DNA of 64,000 nucleotides from Serripes groenlandicus (Eukaryota > Mollusca > Bivalvia > Cardiida > Cardiidae), in the NCBI GenBank assembly GCA_031761405.1, contig JASEVX010000007.1:33273677-33337676 (forward strand). The letters run 5' to 3'. Every line of letters begins with the position of its first letter. Positions within the stretch are counted from its first letter, which is position 1. This document shows, piece by piece, positions 33,436-44,033 of the stretch. The position numbers and the translations under genes were made by a program. The notes under the pieces were generated by a model that saw only the letters and a program-made list of their open reading frames with translations, was not told the origin of the DNA and ran no database searches.

Positions 33436-34014
33436 TCAAGACGAGTGTGTTTTCACATAACCTGGGGCCTTTTGTGACCGGACAAAACCGGTTTATGTAT
33501 TCCCCAGTAAATCTCTTTAGATAAAACAAATTAAAACTAGTTGGACATCATTGTATGTTCAAATAATGTAAACAAAAAGCTGATGCTCGATCTTGATGAC
33601 TTAAGGTTATATATCTCGCTTCTTATGATAGTAAAATCTATTTAGACTATAAATCAATGCTTACATAAAACTAATTGGACATTATATGAATGTTTTAAAC
33701 AAAAAATCTGATGCTCGATCATGATGACTTGGGTTATATCTCGCTGCTTGTCATAGGGTTTTGACGTGAAAAAAATCAAAAATCTAACTGCGACTTATAA
33801 GAGGGTCAATCATCAAACCCTAGACTTTAGGCCTCAAAGTAGGGGGTGCGACTTATAGACGAGGGCGACTTATAACTGAGTATATACGGTATGCATTTAT
33901 GGTGGGAAAAAAAATCTGTGAGAAAAAAAGAAATTACAAAGGGAAAGCACTAGTTCATGGTTTTACTTTATAAGAAGTGAATTATCTTCCTTCGGTTGGA
34001 AGAATTTTTGTTAA

Positions 34015-34190
34015 TGTTTTATTTGGGTTTTAACGCCATTTTCAACATTATTTCAGTTATATATATCATGGTGACAGTTCATTTAATCATGATCCCTTGG
34101 TAAACAAACCATTACTAGGCTAGGAAATGTGCCTTGCCTAAGGGCACTCCACCATATGACCCGCCATGCCTCGAGACCTGACCACCCTAG
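34015..34190 (-). mobile_element. SINE, tail part
   Basis: The minus strand reads GGTGGAGTGCCCTTAGGCA, CCTAGCCTAGTAATGG, and tail ATAATGTTGAAAATGGCG, which align with 52870-53025. The tRNA-like head is missing. Confidence 0.6.
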
Positions 34191-34210
34191 ATTCCTATCG
34201 ACTTTATTAC

Positions 34211-34440
34211 TTAACCCTTTCCCTCATATAGTCTCTTTTCGACGCCTCGGCAGCAGAAGGCTTTTTGAAAACATAGTAACAAAAAAAGAAATTGCTCAAA
34301 ACAAGCAATTTCTCCTTTTGCCACAATGTTTTCCACTTTTAGTCATAGGTTATCCATTCAATTATAGAGATTTTCCATGTTTTGACAAAATATAATCAAA
34401 GTCGTCTGCTGCAGAATTGTCGTATGAGGGAAAGGGTTAA
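34211..34440 (+). mobile_element. TTAA-MITE, young subfamily
   Basis: Full length; left TTAACCCTTTCCCTCATATAG with CTCTTTTCGACGCC; hairpin tip GCTCAAAACAAGC. Confidence 0.93.
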
Positions 34441-34621
34441 TAAAAACTAAAATGCTTTTAAGACATTAAAAAAATAATAGTAAATTATATACCGTCAAAC
34501 AAAAGATGTAACATTGAATTTCTACTGGGAATGCATCCTTTTGAGATTCTTTATGGTGTAGTACTTCGTATGAGATGCATGAGAAATATGGTTATTTCGG
34601 AGGCATGGATAAGTAGCAGTA

Positions 34622-34705
34622 AACTGGTCTTTTGTTGCCATAATACTTTTAAAAGTTGCCTGCTGCAAAGGCATCAGAAAGCGTCTACAAGTAGGAAATG
34701 ATTAA
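34622..34705 (-). mobile_element. TTAA-MITE, right-end fragment, old
   Basis: CTTTTGTTGCCATAATAC, TTGCCTGCTGCAAAGG and GTAGGAAATGATTAA. Confidence 0.6.
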
Positions 34706-34835
34706 AATGTGTTTTACAAAAGAAGAAAGTCCAGTTGAAAGAAAAAAGGTAGAGGTTTCTTTCAGTCAAATATGCTATTCTTTGTTTTATGAAGTAATCT
34801 CTTTTAAACATATCAATACCATAGTCGTTTCTTTT

Positions 34836-35061
34836 AACCAACAACATACAACATATCTGCAGCAGATGACTTTGAAAACATATTGTCAAAACTATTGAAA
34901 ATCTCTGAAATCATTAAATATTACTTATTGAATACAGTTGAAAGCATGGTGGCAAAACGAGATATTGTTCATAATGAACCATTTCTTCTTTTGCCACAAT
35001 GTTATAGAAAGTCATTTGCTACAAATATGTCAAAATGCGTTTTCAAAAGGGAAAGTGTTAA
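34836..35061 (-). mobile_element. TTAA-MITE, old subfamily
   Basis: ACAACATACAACATATCTGC left (terminal CCC box eroded), hairpin GTTCATAATGAAC, right AAAAGGGAAAGTGTTAA. Confidence 0.75.
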
Positions 35062-35305
35062 ATTAAGGTATTTCACTAACTAAATCAAATTTCTGTATTC
35101 TCTAGATTGTTTTGAAGAAGATTATACTGTACATGAACATCCTTGCTACATTGTACATTAAGTAATAGAAAGATTGTACAATCAATAAGAAAAAAAGATA
35201 CGTGTTGATTGACTTGTCTCCAGCCAGATTGTTTACTGACATGTTAGCCTGTCTGAATTTGTTAACCCTTGACTTTCTGAATATAGGGAATGATGTCTTT
35301 ACATT

Positions 35306-35455
35306 ACCATTTCCCAGATACAATAATCTTCTGCAGACGAACCTTGAAAAGATCTAGGCAAAAATATTGTACAGCAAATCTGCAGCAGACGACTTTGAAA
35401 TCATTATTAGTGACACAAATCTGAAAAATCTCCATAATAGATAGCTTAGTTGTTA
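35306..35455 (-). mobile_element. TTAA-MITE, old subfamily, broken, with repeated left segment
   Basis: Two left segments in series (CAATAATCTTCTGCAGACG and CAGCAAATCTGCAGCAGACG), then TCTCCATAATAGATAGC, where a young copy is inserted. Confidence 0.6.
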
Positions 35456-35682
35456 ACCCTTTCCCTCATATAGAAGCTTTTTGACGCCTCTGCAGCAGAC
35501 GGCTTTTTGAAAACATAGTGACAAAAGAAGAAATTGCACAAAACGTGCAATTTCTCCTTTTGCCACAATGTTTTCCACTTTTTCTCATAGGTTATCCATT
35601 CAATTATGGAGATTTTCTATTTTTTGACAAAATACGTTCAAAGTCGTCTGCTGCAGAATTGCCGTATGAGGGAAAGGGTTAA
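35453..35682 (+). mobile_element. TTAA-MITE, young subfamily, nested
   Basis: Full length; hairpin tip GCACAAAACGTGC. Inserted after TAGCTTAGTTG of the old copy. Confidence 0.94.
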
Positions 35683-35779
35683 TGGGATACAGTTCTAAGA
35701 TATTGTCAAAATATGCATCTAGGACTGTTTTACGTGTTGTGTAGACAGTGAAGGCGGAGGTGAGACTGTTGGTATGAAC

Positions 35780-36180
35780 TGACTCACCTGAGTCTGACCG
35801 TATCTTTTCAAAACTTGGTCAATGTCATAACTATAATGTGTAGATGTGCATGAAGCCGGTTCATTGATATTTGCAAGATTTATGTCCCTTGTAACTTAGT
35901 CTCTGTAGCTGATTAATATTGCAGCCTTGTGAACGCAACTCCTCCTATATTGCAGCCTTGTGAACGCAACTCTTCCTACGTTTCTGACTGAATCTTTTCA
36001 AAACTTGGTCAATATCATTACTAATATTAATGGGTAGATGTGCATGAAGCAGGGATTTTCCGGTTCAGCAATTTTTGCAATAGTTATGCCTTTCGAAACT
36101 TGGTCTCTATAGCATATTCACTTGAGAACGCAACTCAAGTTTCCAAACAGGTAGAAGTGCATAAAGCAGGGATTATCCAG
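35780..36180 (+). repeat. Degenerate tandem repeat related to pearl-like cores
   Basis: CTTTTCAAAACTTGGTCAAT occurs near 35805 and 35994, and TGCAGCCTTGTGAACGCAAC twice near 35921-35970. A terminal CACTCTTGTT at 36561-36570 may be the 3' end of the same element. The 5' end was not found. Confidence 0.45.
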
Positions 36181-36279
36181 GAAAAAAGGATACATATCGA
36201 CACTGCCATTTGACCTACTTTCATATCGGAAGCCTCTATAGGGTTCTATCTCTGTTTATATGTATCCTATTTTCTTTAG

Positions 36280-36457
36280 TTAATACCAAAGTCAGCTAGG
36301 CTGGTAAGCAGAGTAAGACTTTCAACTCTGAACAAGTGGGGATAAACTGTTTTGCTCAAGGAAACACCCGGCTGCCCCTGCAGGGATCGAACCTACTACC
36401 CAGGCAACCATGATCTCAGGTTCCTGTCTCTTCCAGCTAAGCTAACTGGTCTCACAG
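36280..36457 (-). mobile_element. tRNA-derived SINE
   Basis: Minus-strand B box GGTTCGATCCCTG near 36381-36393, with A-box-like TTAGCTTAGCTGGAAGAG upstream. The 3' part includes TTGAGCAAAACAG. Confidence 0.55.
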
Positions 36458-36570
36458 ACTTCATTTTGAGCTTATGTATACAGACATGTTAAAAGCAATA
36501 ATTAAAAGGACCAATCTTGATCTTTATATTTTGTGGTGGCGTATATTGTGGCGGCACTGGCACTCTTGTT

Positions 36571-36668
36571 GTCATAGGTTATCCATTCAATTATGTAGAT
36601 TTTCTATGTTTTGACAAAATACGTTCAAAGTCATCTGCTGCAGAATTGTCGTATGAGGGAAAGGGTTA
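36571..36668 (+). mobile_element. TTAA-MITE, young subfamily, right part only
   Basis: Begins sharply at GTCATAGGTTATCC next to a HINE-like terminus (CACTCTTGTT), perfect right end. The missing left half was not found nearby. Confidence 0.85.
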
Positions 36669-36944
36669 AAGAATTATTAAATTAATGGTAGTAGAGGCTC
36701 CAATTCTTGTTTATTTTTTATTAAGCCATACAGCATACAGGATTGGTCAACCTTTTAATTTATACAGTATGTCAATTGCGGTATACTACTGAATTACTGT
36801 TGAAAGTGGCATAAAACACAATTAAAACAAACATTTCTAAATAGATGAGGGAAAGGGCCAACATTTCTGTTGAATGTGACTGTCATTCACTGTCAATTGT
36901 TACATCACTTACATCAAAGTCTATGTCAACCCTTAAACATTCAT

Positions 36945-37173
36945 TTAACCCTTTCCCTCATACAACAATTCTGTAGCAGACGACTTTGAACATATTTTGT
37001 CAAAAAATGGAAAATCTCTATAATTGAATGGATACTATGACTAAAAGTGGAAAACATTGTGTCAAAAGGAGAAATTGCTTGTTTTGAGCAATTTCTTCTT
37101 TTGTCACTATGTTTTCAAAAATATGTCTGCTGCTGAGGCATCAGTAAGTGTCTTATATGAGGGAAAGGGTAAA
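36945..37173 (-). mobile_element. TTAA-MITE, young subfamily
   Basis: Left TTAACCCTTTCCCTCATAC; hairpin tip GCTTGTTTTGAGC; right end GAGGGAAAGGGTAAA. A stray GATGAGGGAAAGGG sits 90 bp upstream. Confidence 0.92.
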
Positions 37174-37267
37174 TGAATCATTTTGCAGATACATTTATAA
37201 TCATAGAATCATTAAGGTGAAAGAAGAGATTGCTCCTTTTCTATCAGAATAAACTCTTTTTATTTTT

Positions 37268-38067
37268 TTTTATGCCCCGGCATACAAAGTATGAGGGGCA
37301 TATAGTTTTCCGGTCTGTTAGTCCGTCCGTTCGTCCGTTCAACCGTCCCGCTCAGGTTAAAGTTTTTGGTCAAGTTAGATTTTAGTGAACCTGATGTCCT
37401 ATCATTATGAAACTTCACACAAATGACAATCAACATATCATTGTTTAAAAAATTATATCAATTTGAGGTTGGACCAACACTGTTCATCCGTCTGTTCGTC
37501 TGTCTGTTCGTCCATTCCATTCTCAGGTTAAAGTTTTTGGTCAAGTTAGATTTTAGTGAAGCTGATGTCCGATCATGATGAAACTTCACACAAATGACTA
37601 TTAACATATCATTGTTTAAAAAATTGTATCAATTTGAGGTTGGACCAACTGTTCGTCCGTCTGTTCGTCTGTCTGTTCGTCCATTCCATTCTCAGGTTAA
37701 AGTTTTTGGTCAAGTTAGATTTTAGTGAACCTGATGTCCTATCATTATGAAACTTCACACAAATGACAATCAACATATCATTGTTTAAAAAATTGTATCA
37801 ATTTGAGGTTGGACCAACTGTTCGTCCGTCCGTTCGTCTGTTCGTCTGTCTGTTCGTCCATTCCATTCTCAGGTTAAAGTTTTTGGTCAAGTTAGATTTT
37901 AGTGAACCTGATGTCCTATCATTATGAAACTTCACACAAATGACAATCAACATATCATTGTTTAAAAAATTGTATCAATTTGAGGTTGGACCAACTGTTC
38001 GTCCGTCCGTTTTAAAATATAGTTAACAACCGGGGCATCCGTGTTCCATGGACACATTTTCTTGTTT
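37268..38067 (+). mobile_element. HINE-type element, family ATGCCCCGG, with 170-bp tandem core
   Basis: TTATGCCCCGGCATAC with ATGAGGGGCAT opens it; CCGGGGCATCC closes it, followed by palindrome GTGTTCCATGGACAC and TTTTCTTGTTTT. GTCCGTCCGTTCG microsatellite tracts separate four core units starting near 37351, 37521, 37691 and 37868 (CTCAGGTTAAAGTTTTTGG). Confidence 0.8.
37351..38010 (+). repeat. Tandem repeat, four units of about 170-177 bp
   Basis: Units are almost identical, each ending in a GTTCGTC-type microsatellite; the first lacks one internal TCTGTTCG block. High identity suggests recent expansion. Confidence 0.8.
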
Positions 38068-38336
38068 TAACTTATCTTAAAGTGTTTGTTGTAGTGTCAC
38101 TTTCATTCACCTGTATGTCATCTCCTTTAGAGAGTCTCAAAATGGCATAACGAGTATGGATTGATCAAAGAAAGGATCTGATGAAGGGTTAAAACAATAA
38201 AGTACAGGTAATTAATTATTGGTCAATTTTACCTGTCTTTATTTCAAACATAGACAGTGGACAGTGGATGGTGATGATTTCTATATTATATCTAAGGGGA
38301 TAAATTGAATAGGTAATTAATTATTTGGAATTCTTC

Positions 38337-38493
38337 TTAACCCTTTCCAACTTGCAGACGCATCTGCAGCAGACAACTTTCAAAAAAAAATCATGGCAAA
38401 AGAAGAAATTGCTCTTTATGAGTTTTTCCTTATTTTGCCTAGATGTTTTCAAAGTCATCTGCTGCAGATTTGTTGTATGTGGGAAAAGGTTAA
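38337..38493 (+). mobile_element. TTAA-MITE, old, shortened
   Basis: TTAACCCTTTCCAACTTGC left, AGAAATTGCTCTTTATGAG, then directly TTGCCTAGATG; right GTGGGAAAAGGTTAA. Confidence 0.8.
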
Positions 38494-38849
38494 ATTAAAT
38501 AAGCTTGTATGAGGCTGGGTTTTTCCCTGTCATTTGGATGATGATAATGAATAGATTTCTAAAGTCTAAACAATTTGAAGAATAGTTTTTCATAGAACAA
38601 ATTTAATATGGTTAAATAAGATATTATAAATGTTCTCACAATGTTTGTTTTCTGTAGTTGTTTGCAGCTTTTCTGCATCAAAAGTCATTCAAATATAGGA
38701 AGGAGTAAAATTGCTTTCTTATTTTATTTGGCAATACTCTGATTGTATAGATTATTGTGTTAATGGGTTAATGCCTGAAATAATACAGTTTTTGTGGGCA
38801 CATAAAAAGGATGCTAAACAATATTTTGTCTCACTTGTGATACGCATCA

Positions 38850-38975
38850 TTTATGACTGTTTCATGATGCTGCATGTTTATCATGCATCACCAAGAAGAT
38901 TTGAGTTTGAATCCTTGCTTGGCCATTCATTCGATCAACAGAAAGCCATATTACCTGAGTCAAAAAGACTTGAGT
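38850..38975 (+). mobile_element. Possible old SINE
   Basis: A B-box-like GAGTTTGAATCCTTGC with a plausible body. No A box or tail is convincing. Confidence 0.3.
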
Positions 38976-38984
38976 TCCACCAAT

Positions 38985-39388
38985 GGCCAACATACAACAA
39001 ATCTGCATGACTTTCAAAATATAGAGGCTTCACCCTTTCCTTCATACGACATTTCTGCAGCAGACGACTTTGAACCTATTTTGTCAAAAAAGTAGAATAT
39101 CTCTATAATTGAATGGATAACCTATGACTAAAAGTGGAAAACATTGTGGCAAAAGGAGAAATTGCTCGTTTTGAGCAATTTCTTCTTTTGTCACAATGTT
39201 TTCAAAATGCCGTCTGCTGCAGAGGTGTCAGAAAGCATCTATATGAGGGAAAGGGTTAAATATTGGAATAGATTTGAAATCATTGTGGACAAAGAAGCAA
39301 TTACTCATTATCAGCTATATCAATCACATTTGTCACAATGTCTATATAAAATGTCGTCTGCTGCGTCTACATGTTTGAAGGGCTAAAA
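38985..39388 (-). mobile_element. TTAA-MITE, old subfamily, split by a young copy
   Basis: Left piece 38985-39028 (ATACAACAAATCTGC); right piece 39260-39388 starts ATATTGGAATAGATTTG and ends TTTGAAGGGCTAA. Confidence 0.7.
39029..39259 (-). mobile_element. TTAA-MITE, young subfamily, nested
   Basis: TTCACCCTTTCCTTCATACG left, perfect right end, hairpin tip GCTCGTTTTGAGC. Confidence 0.92.
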
Positions 39389-39534
39389 CCTATTCAATAA
39401 ATACATAGCATACCAGAATGAGTAAAGCATTGGCATTTCTGATTTTTTGTATGCTGTCTACCCCTTTTTGCTTTGAAAAACAATAAATTGCTTTATTATG
39501 ATTAATATGCTGGTATGTGGATAATTGTAGTTAT

Positions 39535-39769
39535 TTAAACCCTTTCCCACAGAGAGCAAATCTGCAGCACTGACGACATTGAACAAACGTTGTCAAAAAA
39601 TAGAAAATCTCCAGAATTGAATGGATAACCTATGACTAAAAGTTGAAAACATTGTGGCAAAAGGAGAAATTGCTCGTTCTGAGCAATTTCTTCTTTTGTC
39701 ACTCTATCTTTTCAAAAAGCCATCTGCTGCAGAGGCGTCAGAAAGCGTCTATATGAGGGAAAGGGTTAA
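39535..39769 (-). mobile_element. TTAA-MITE, chimeric (old left, young right)
   Basis: TTAAACCCTTTCCCACAGAG and AAATCTGCAGCACTGACG left; young from AAAATCTCC onward; hairpin tip GCTCGTTCTGAGC. Confidence 0.92.
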
Positions 39770-39841
39770 GGTGGAATGAATTCAGCATTTCAGTTTGATT
39801 AATTGGCTAATAAGAGTCAGATTTTTCACGAATTTAGTTCA

Positions 39842-39940
39842 GCTCTATTCAATCATTATATTATTATTTTCAGAGAATTTCCATGTTTCAGCATTGGCGT
39901 TTTAAAAAATTGTTTTCTTCCGATTTGTCGGAAAGTGTTA
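39842..39940 (+). mobile_element. TTAA-MITE, right-half fragment, old
   Basis: CTCTATTCAATCATTATATT, GAGAATTTCCATG and TTGTCGGAAAGTGTTAA. Confidence 0.5.
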
Positions 39941-40210
39941 AACATGTTTATCAATATTAACATCTTGCTCTTCTTGAAGAATTCTGCTTATCTAATACAT
40001 AAAGTCAACTGCTTTAAAATTATGTTTAAGAATTTTTTGTATATAAAAAATATTGTATGTATTGGATTAATTGTTGTCATGAGCAACTTTTTCTTTTTCA
40101 CAATGTTTTTGGAAGTATTTTCTTGCTGTAAGGGCATTATTAATGTTGTCGGATACACAGAGTTTCTAGAGTGTATGTGAAGACTATGATTTTAAGAACT
40201 CTTTTAATAT

Positions 40211-40266
40211 TATTTACCCTTTTCTATATACAACAAATCTGCAGCAGACGACTTTGAAAGTATCTA
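40211..40266 (-). mobile_element. TTAA-MITE fragment cut by a SINE
   Basis: TTTACCCTTTTCTATATACAAC, CTGCAGCAGACGACTTTG, then the SINE head at ATCTAG. Confidence 0.65.
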
Positions 40267-40417
40267 GACCACCTCGGTGTTGCAGTGGTCGAGCATCAAC
40301 CTTGTGTGCAGGAGGTCACAGGTTCGATGCCGGCCCAGGTCATATCAAAGACTTAAACAATGGTAGTAATGGCTGCCCTCCTTGCCGCTCAGGGTTGCGG
40401 GTTAGCATTACGGTTTA
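40267..40417 (+). mobile_element. tRNA-derived SINE head
   Basis: A box GTGGTCGAGCATC and B box GGTTCGATGCC (40321) in tRNA-like spacing, then CCAGGTCATATCAAAG, which is shared with 44034-44262. It interrupts an old MITE on its left and abuts a HINE on its right. Confidence 0.65.
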
Positions 40418-40721
40418 ATTTATTATACCCCCAGATACATAGTATATAGGGGCTATATAGGAGTCACACTTGTCGGTCCGTCGGTTTGTCGGTCCGTTGC
40501 TCTGTGGACATTTCTTGTGAACACTATTTCTCAGCAACCCTTCGTCAGAATTCAATATAACTTCACAAGAATGATTGATACCAAGCCTTGTTGTGCATAT
40601 TGTCGTCGTGTTGCACTGGAATTATTTTTAAATGAGTAATGGCCCCTTGAATTTATCATACATATGTATATTGTCAGGCACCAGCTGGGGGTATTCATCA
40701 CCTTCAGTGATATTTCTAGTT
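40418..40721 (+). mobile_element. HINE-type element, family TATACCCC
   Basis: TTTATTATACCCCCAG with GGGGCTATATAGG at the start, then GTCGGTCCGTCGG, and GGGGGTATTCATCACC with hairpin ATCACCTTCAGTGAT and ATTTCTAGTTT at the end. A diverged relative of 3707-4013, abutting a SINE. Confidence 0.65.
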
Positions 40722-41769
40722 TGAATTTTGAAATAATTAGGGGAAAACATAGAATCCTTGTTGCAAGCAACCTTGCTCTTTCCCCATCTAGTTTTGGTTA
40801 CACTAAACTATTAGACTTAAGATTGATGGGAGATTGCTCTGATATCTGCATCATCAAAGTTACTAGAGAAACATCATACTGGCTGTACATGTACATTCAG
40901 CGGTATTGGGTAAGCTGCCAACAGAACACCAGATAAGACAACATCTCACAGATCTTAACAAATGATGGGTTAACTCCTGGAAAAAACACATAACAAAATA
41001 CAAACTTGTCAGAACGTCGAGAGAACGAGGTAATGAAATGATAGTTTTTTTTCCGCAATAGTTTCCGTATTTCGTCACCAAATTCTGTGTAATATATATA
41101 TTGAGCGATTCAACTCCGAGGTCTCAGAACGATGGGATGGACAGAAATGGTTCTCTGTAATATGTACCAAACCCTGTATTGTTGTGTTGCAAGTAGGAAT
41201 CATCTATATATAGTTTTATAGTTCTAAAGTATTCTAGAGAGTACACACACACACAACATAGTTTATCAATGAAACATTTGATGAAAACTAATAAATCCTT
41301 GAGAAATGGATGTTCATTTATGATAAAAAAAATGATTCAAAAAGAGAAATTATTTGGGAGTGAGTAATTTCTCCCCCTTCCTACAGAGTTTCAAAAACCT
41401 TCTGCTCGAGATCTATAGGAGGAAAAAAAAGCATGTGTATAATTTCTAGATCTTTATTGATGTGCTTATGAAACTGCTCAAGACAAGCTTGAGACAACTG
41501 TAGCTGTTCACTAGTGGAGGAAATAATTAGATTTGTGTTGTAATTAATTTGGAGCTCATTAAAGTAGTTTATACTGCCAAATTGTTTCTATTGTGATTAT
41601 TGAATTAGGACTAAACATCTAACGAGACTGGTAAGAGAGGAGTTTCTTGTATCATTTTGTATGTTGTTAAACAATGATTTTTCATGACTATGCCTGAAGC
41701 AAATAGCTTTTAAAAATATTGAAGAAAAAAAGAAGGTTATAATCGCTTATTGCAATGTTGACATTTAAT
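40722..41769. other. No gene; weak MITE traces only
   Basis: GAGAAATTATTTGGG with AATTTCTCCCCC at about 41345-41385 and AGCAAATAGCTTTTAAAAAT at about 41698 look like very old MITE pieces. A short CA run lies at 41240. Confidence 0.4.
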
Positions 41770-41997
41770 TTAACCCTTTCCCGCATATAGGCTCTTTCTG
41801 ACGACTCTGCAGCAGACAGCTTTTTGAAAACATAGTGACGAAAGAAGAAGTTGCTCAAAACGAGCAATTTCTCCTTTTGCCACAATGTTTTCCACTTTTA
41901 GTCATAGGTTATTCATTCAATTTTAGAGATTTTCTATTTTTTGACAATATGTTCAAAGTCGTCTGCTGCAGATTTGTCGTATGAGGGAATGGGTTAA
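41770..41997 (+). mobile_element. TTAA-MITE, young subfamily
   Basis: TTAACCCTTTCCCGCATATAG left; hairpin tip GCTCAAAACGAGC; right ATGAGGGAATGGGTTAA. Confidence 0.92.
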
Positions 41998-42249
41998 AAG
42001 AAAATCTTTGCAGTTTAACGTTTAATATTTTTGACTGCCAACATAAGTTGACTTTAATGTATCTTGAGTTGGAAACAGAAAATAGGACAGAGAACAGTTA
42101 CTAATTTTCAGCTAAACCCATGATTGGCATATACTTTTTGCAACATGCTGACTGTTTGATATTTGATAGACAATGGTAAATTGTAAATGAATGAATTGAT
42201 ATAATGGTAACTAACAATACATTTAATATGTTAATTACCCCTCTAAAAA

Positions 42250-42400
42250 TGAAAGAAAAAATATTGAATGAAGTTGAAAACATTGTGTAACTACAGGACG
42301 AATTGCTTATTATGAGCAATTTCTTTTTTTGTCATAATGTTTTTAAAAGACATCTGGAGCAGAGGCGTCAGAAAACGTCTGCATGTGGGAAAGGTTTTTC
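42250..42400 (-). mobile_element. TTAA-MITE, old, left end missing
   Basis: TATTGAATGAAGTTG start; hairpin GCTTATTATGAGC; right GCATGTGGGAAAGG. Confidence 0.75.
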
Positions 42401-42417
42401 CATGGTGTGGCTCAGAT

Positions 42418-42636
42418 TTAACCCTTTCCCACAAACAGATGCTTTCTGTTGCAGCAGACGACTTTTAAAAACCTTGGCTATTGGAGAAATTGCTCATGAT
42501 GAACAATTTCTTCATTTGCCACAATGTTTTCAACTTTATTCAATAATTATACTTTCATTTATCGAGATTTTCCATATTTTTGCGCAAATATATTCAGTCG
42601 TTTTCTGCAGATTTGTTGTATGTGGGAAAGGGTTAT
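42418..42636 (+). mobile_element. TTAA-MITE, old subfamily
   Basis: TTAACCCTTTCCCACAAACAG; hairpin GCTCATGATGAAC; right GTGGGAAAGGGTTAT. Confidence 0.9.
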
Positions 42637-42696
42637 AGAGACTGAATGTAGCACAACTCCTGGATTGAAAGGAACAGTTGAGAAGATTTGGGCGTG

Positions 42697-42925
42697 TTAA
42701 CCCTTTCCCACCTGCAGACGCATTTTGACGCAAAAGCAGCAGCCGACTTTTGAAAACATTGTGGCCAAAGTTGGAATTGCTTGTGATGAGCAATTTCTCC
42801 TTTGGCCACAATGTTTTCAACTTTATTTAACAATTAAAGTATCTTTCATGGAGATTTTTCAGGTTTTTGTCACTATGTTTTCAAAGTCGTCTGCTGCAGA
42901 TTTGTTGTATGTGGGGATGGGTTAA
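42697..42925 (+). mobile_element. TTAA-MITE, old subfamily, well preserved
   Basis: TTAACCCTTTCCCACCTGCAG; long hairpin arms GTGGCCAAAG/CTTTGGCCAC with tip GCTTGTGATGAGC; right GTGGGGATGGGTTAA. Confidence 0.92.
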
Positions 42926-43061
42926 CAGTGTTTGATAGAGTAATTACATGTTCTTGGCATATGATCTATTGCAAAGTAGATTACTATCTCCAGGAGCCTT
43001 CTGATAACAAATTGTATATGTATATTTTATAATATAGTACATGTACGATGGAGTCTGAATC

Positions 43062-43252
43062 TCTTTTTCCAACATTCAACAAATTCACATCAGAAAACTC
43101 TCTGAACATTGAATCAAAACTATGGAAAAATCTCTACATATATGAAAGTATCATTAATTTATAGAATATAGTCGAAAACAATGAGGCAGAAATTTCAAAA
43201 GTCGTATCTGCTGCAAATGTGCCAAAGTGCGTCTGTATGTAGGAAAAGGTTT
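43062..43252 (-). mobile_element. TTAA-MITE, old, hairpin deleted
   Basis: TTTCCAACATTCAACAAATTC left; ATGAGGCAGAAATTTCAAAA at the deletion; right GTAGGAAAAGGTTTA. Confidence 0.65.
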
Positions 43253-43253
43253 A

Positions 43254-43329
43254 TCAAATTGTAGCAAAAGTAGAAAATGCTTGTCATGTTGTCTGCTGCA
43301 GGTGCTTCTGCAAGTAGGAATGGGTTAAT
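43254..43329 (-). mobile_element. TTAA-MITE, right-end fragment
   Basis: TGTAGCAAAAGTAGAAAATG, TTGTCTGCTGCAGG and AGTAGGAATGGGTTAA. Confidence 0.65.
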
Positions 43330-43350
43330 TGGTATACATGTATGTTTACA

Positions 43351-43468
43351 AATTGTTTTCAACATCATTCAATAACCGTACTACCATTTTTAAAGATTTT
43401 CTATATTTTTGCATGTATGTTTTCAAAGTAATTTGCAGCTGATTTGTTGTATGTGGGAATTAGTTAAA
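43351..43468 (+). mobile_element. TTAA-MITE, right half, old
   Basis: TGTTTTCAACATCATTCAAT to TATGTGGGAATTAGTTAA. Confidence 0.65.
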
Positions 43469-43754
43469 CAAGTGTTAATATACGTTGAGAGAAAATTCTG
43501 ATATCAAAGATTCGGTGGTATAAAAAATCCATTCCTCAAATGCGTCGGAAAGTGTTAACTAATAATAAATATTTCCTCTAATCTTATCTCTAAGTGAATT
43601 TATATTTATCAGAGGTAATAAATGTTGAGAAATGGTTGTTATCACTTTTCGCAAAGAGGAAAACAATGTTCTGAGAAATTGTCGACTCAAATGTACATGG
43701 GAGTTGTTGGTGTTTTAGCCGAAAAATAATAACTGTCTCCCTGAAAAAGACCAT

Positions 43755-43969
43755 TTAACCCTTTCCCTCATATGACAATTCTGCAGCAGACGACTTCGAA
43801 CGTGTTTTGTCATAACATAGAAAATCTCCATAATTGAATGGATAACCTATGACTAAAAGTGGAAAACATTGTGGCAAAAGGAGAAATTGCACGTTTTGTG
43901 CAATTTCTTCTTTTGTCACTATGTTTTCAAAAAGCCGTCTGAAAGCGTCTATATGAGGGAAAGGGTTAA
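43755..43969 (-). mobile_element. TTAA-MITE, young subfamily, 15-bp deletion
   Basis: Lacks GCTGCAGAGGCGTCA on the right side (CCGTCT joins GAAAGCG); termini perfect; hairpin tip GCACGTTTTGTGC. Confidence 0.93.
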
Positions 43970-44033
43970 CACTTTCCCACACTCATGTGTTTGAAGCACA
44001 GGAACTGACTTTTTATAGTCCTGTTACCTAGGA

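Larger units (their letters stand above)
31825..33889. mobile_element. TA-flanked DNA transposon remnant with long TIRs (2.07 kb)
   Basis: The left end CCGTATATACTCGGTTATAA is matched inverted at the right end by TTATAACTGAGTATATACGG, and both are flanked by TA. Inside each end are further copies of GCGACTTATAAGAGGGTCAA. TA target and TIRs fit the Tc1/mariner-pogo group (inference). No transposase frame is visible, so it is non-autonomous or decayed. It holds MITE-like fragments at 32400-32507 and 33318-33435. Confidence 0.7.

Noticed and set aside
37351..38010. Regular repeats that could suggest a CRISPR array
   Set aside because: Units are 170 bp with no unique spacers, in a eukaryotic transposon context.
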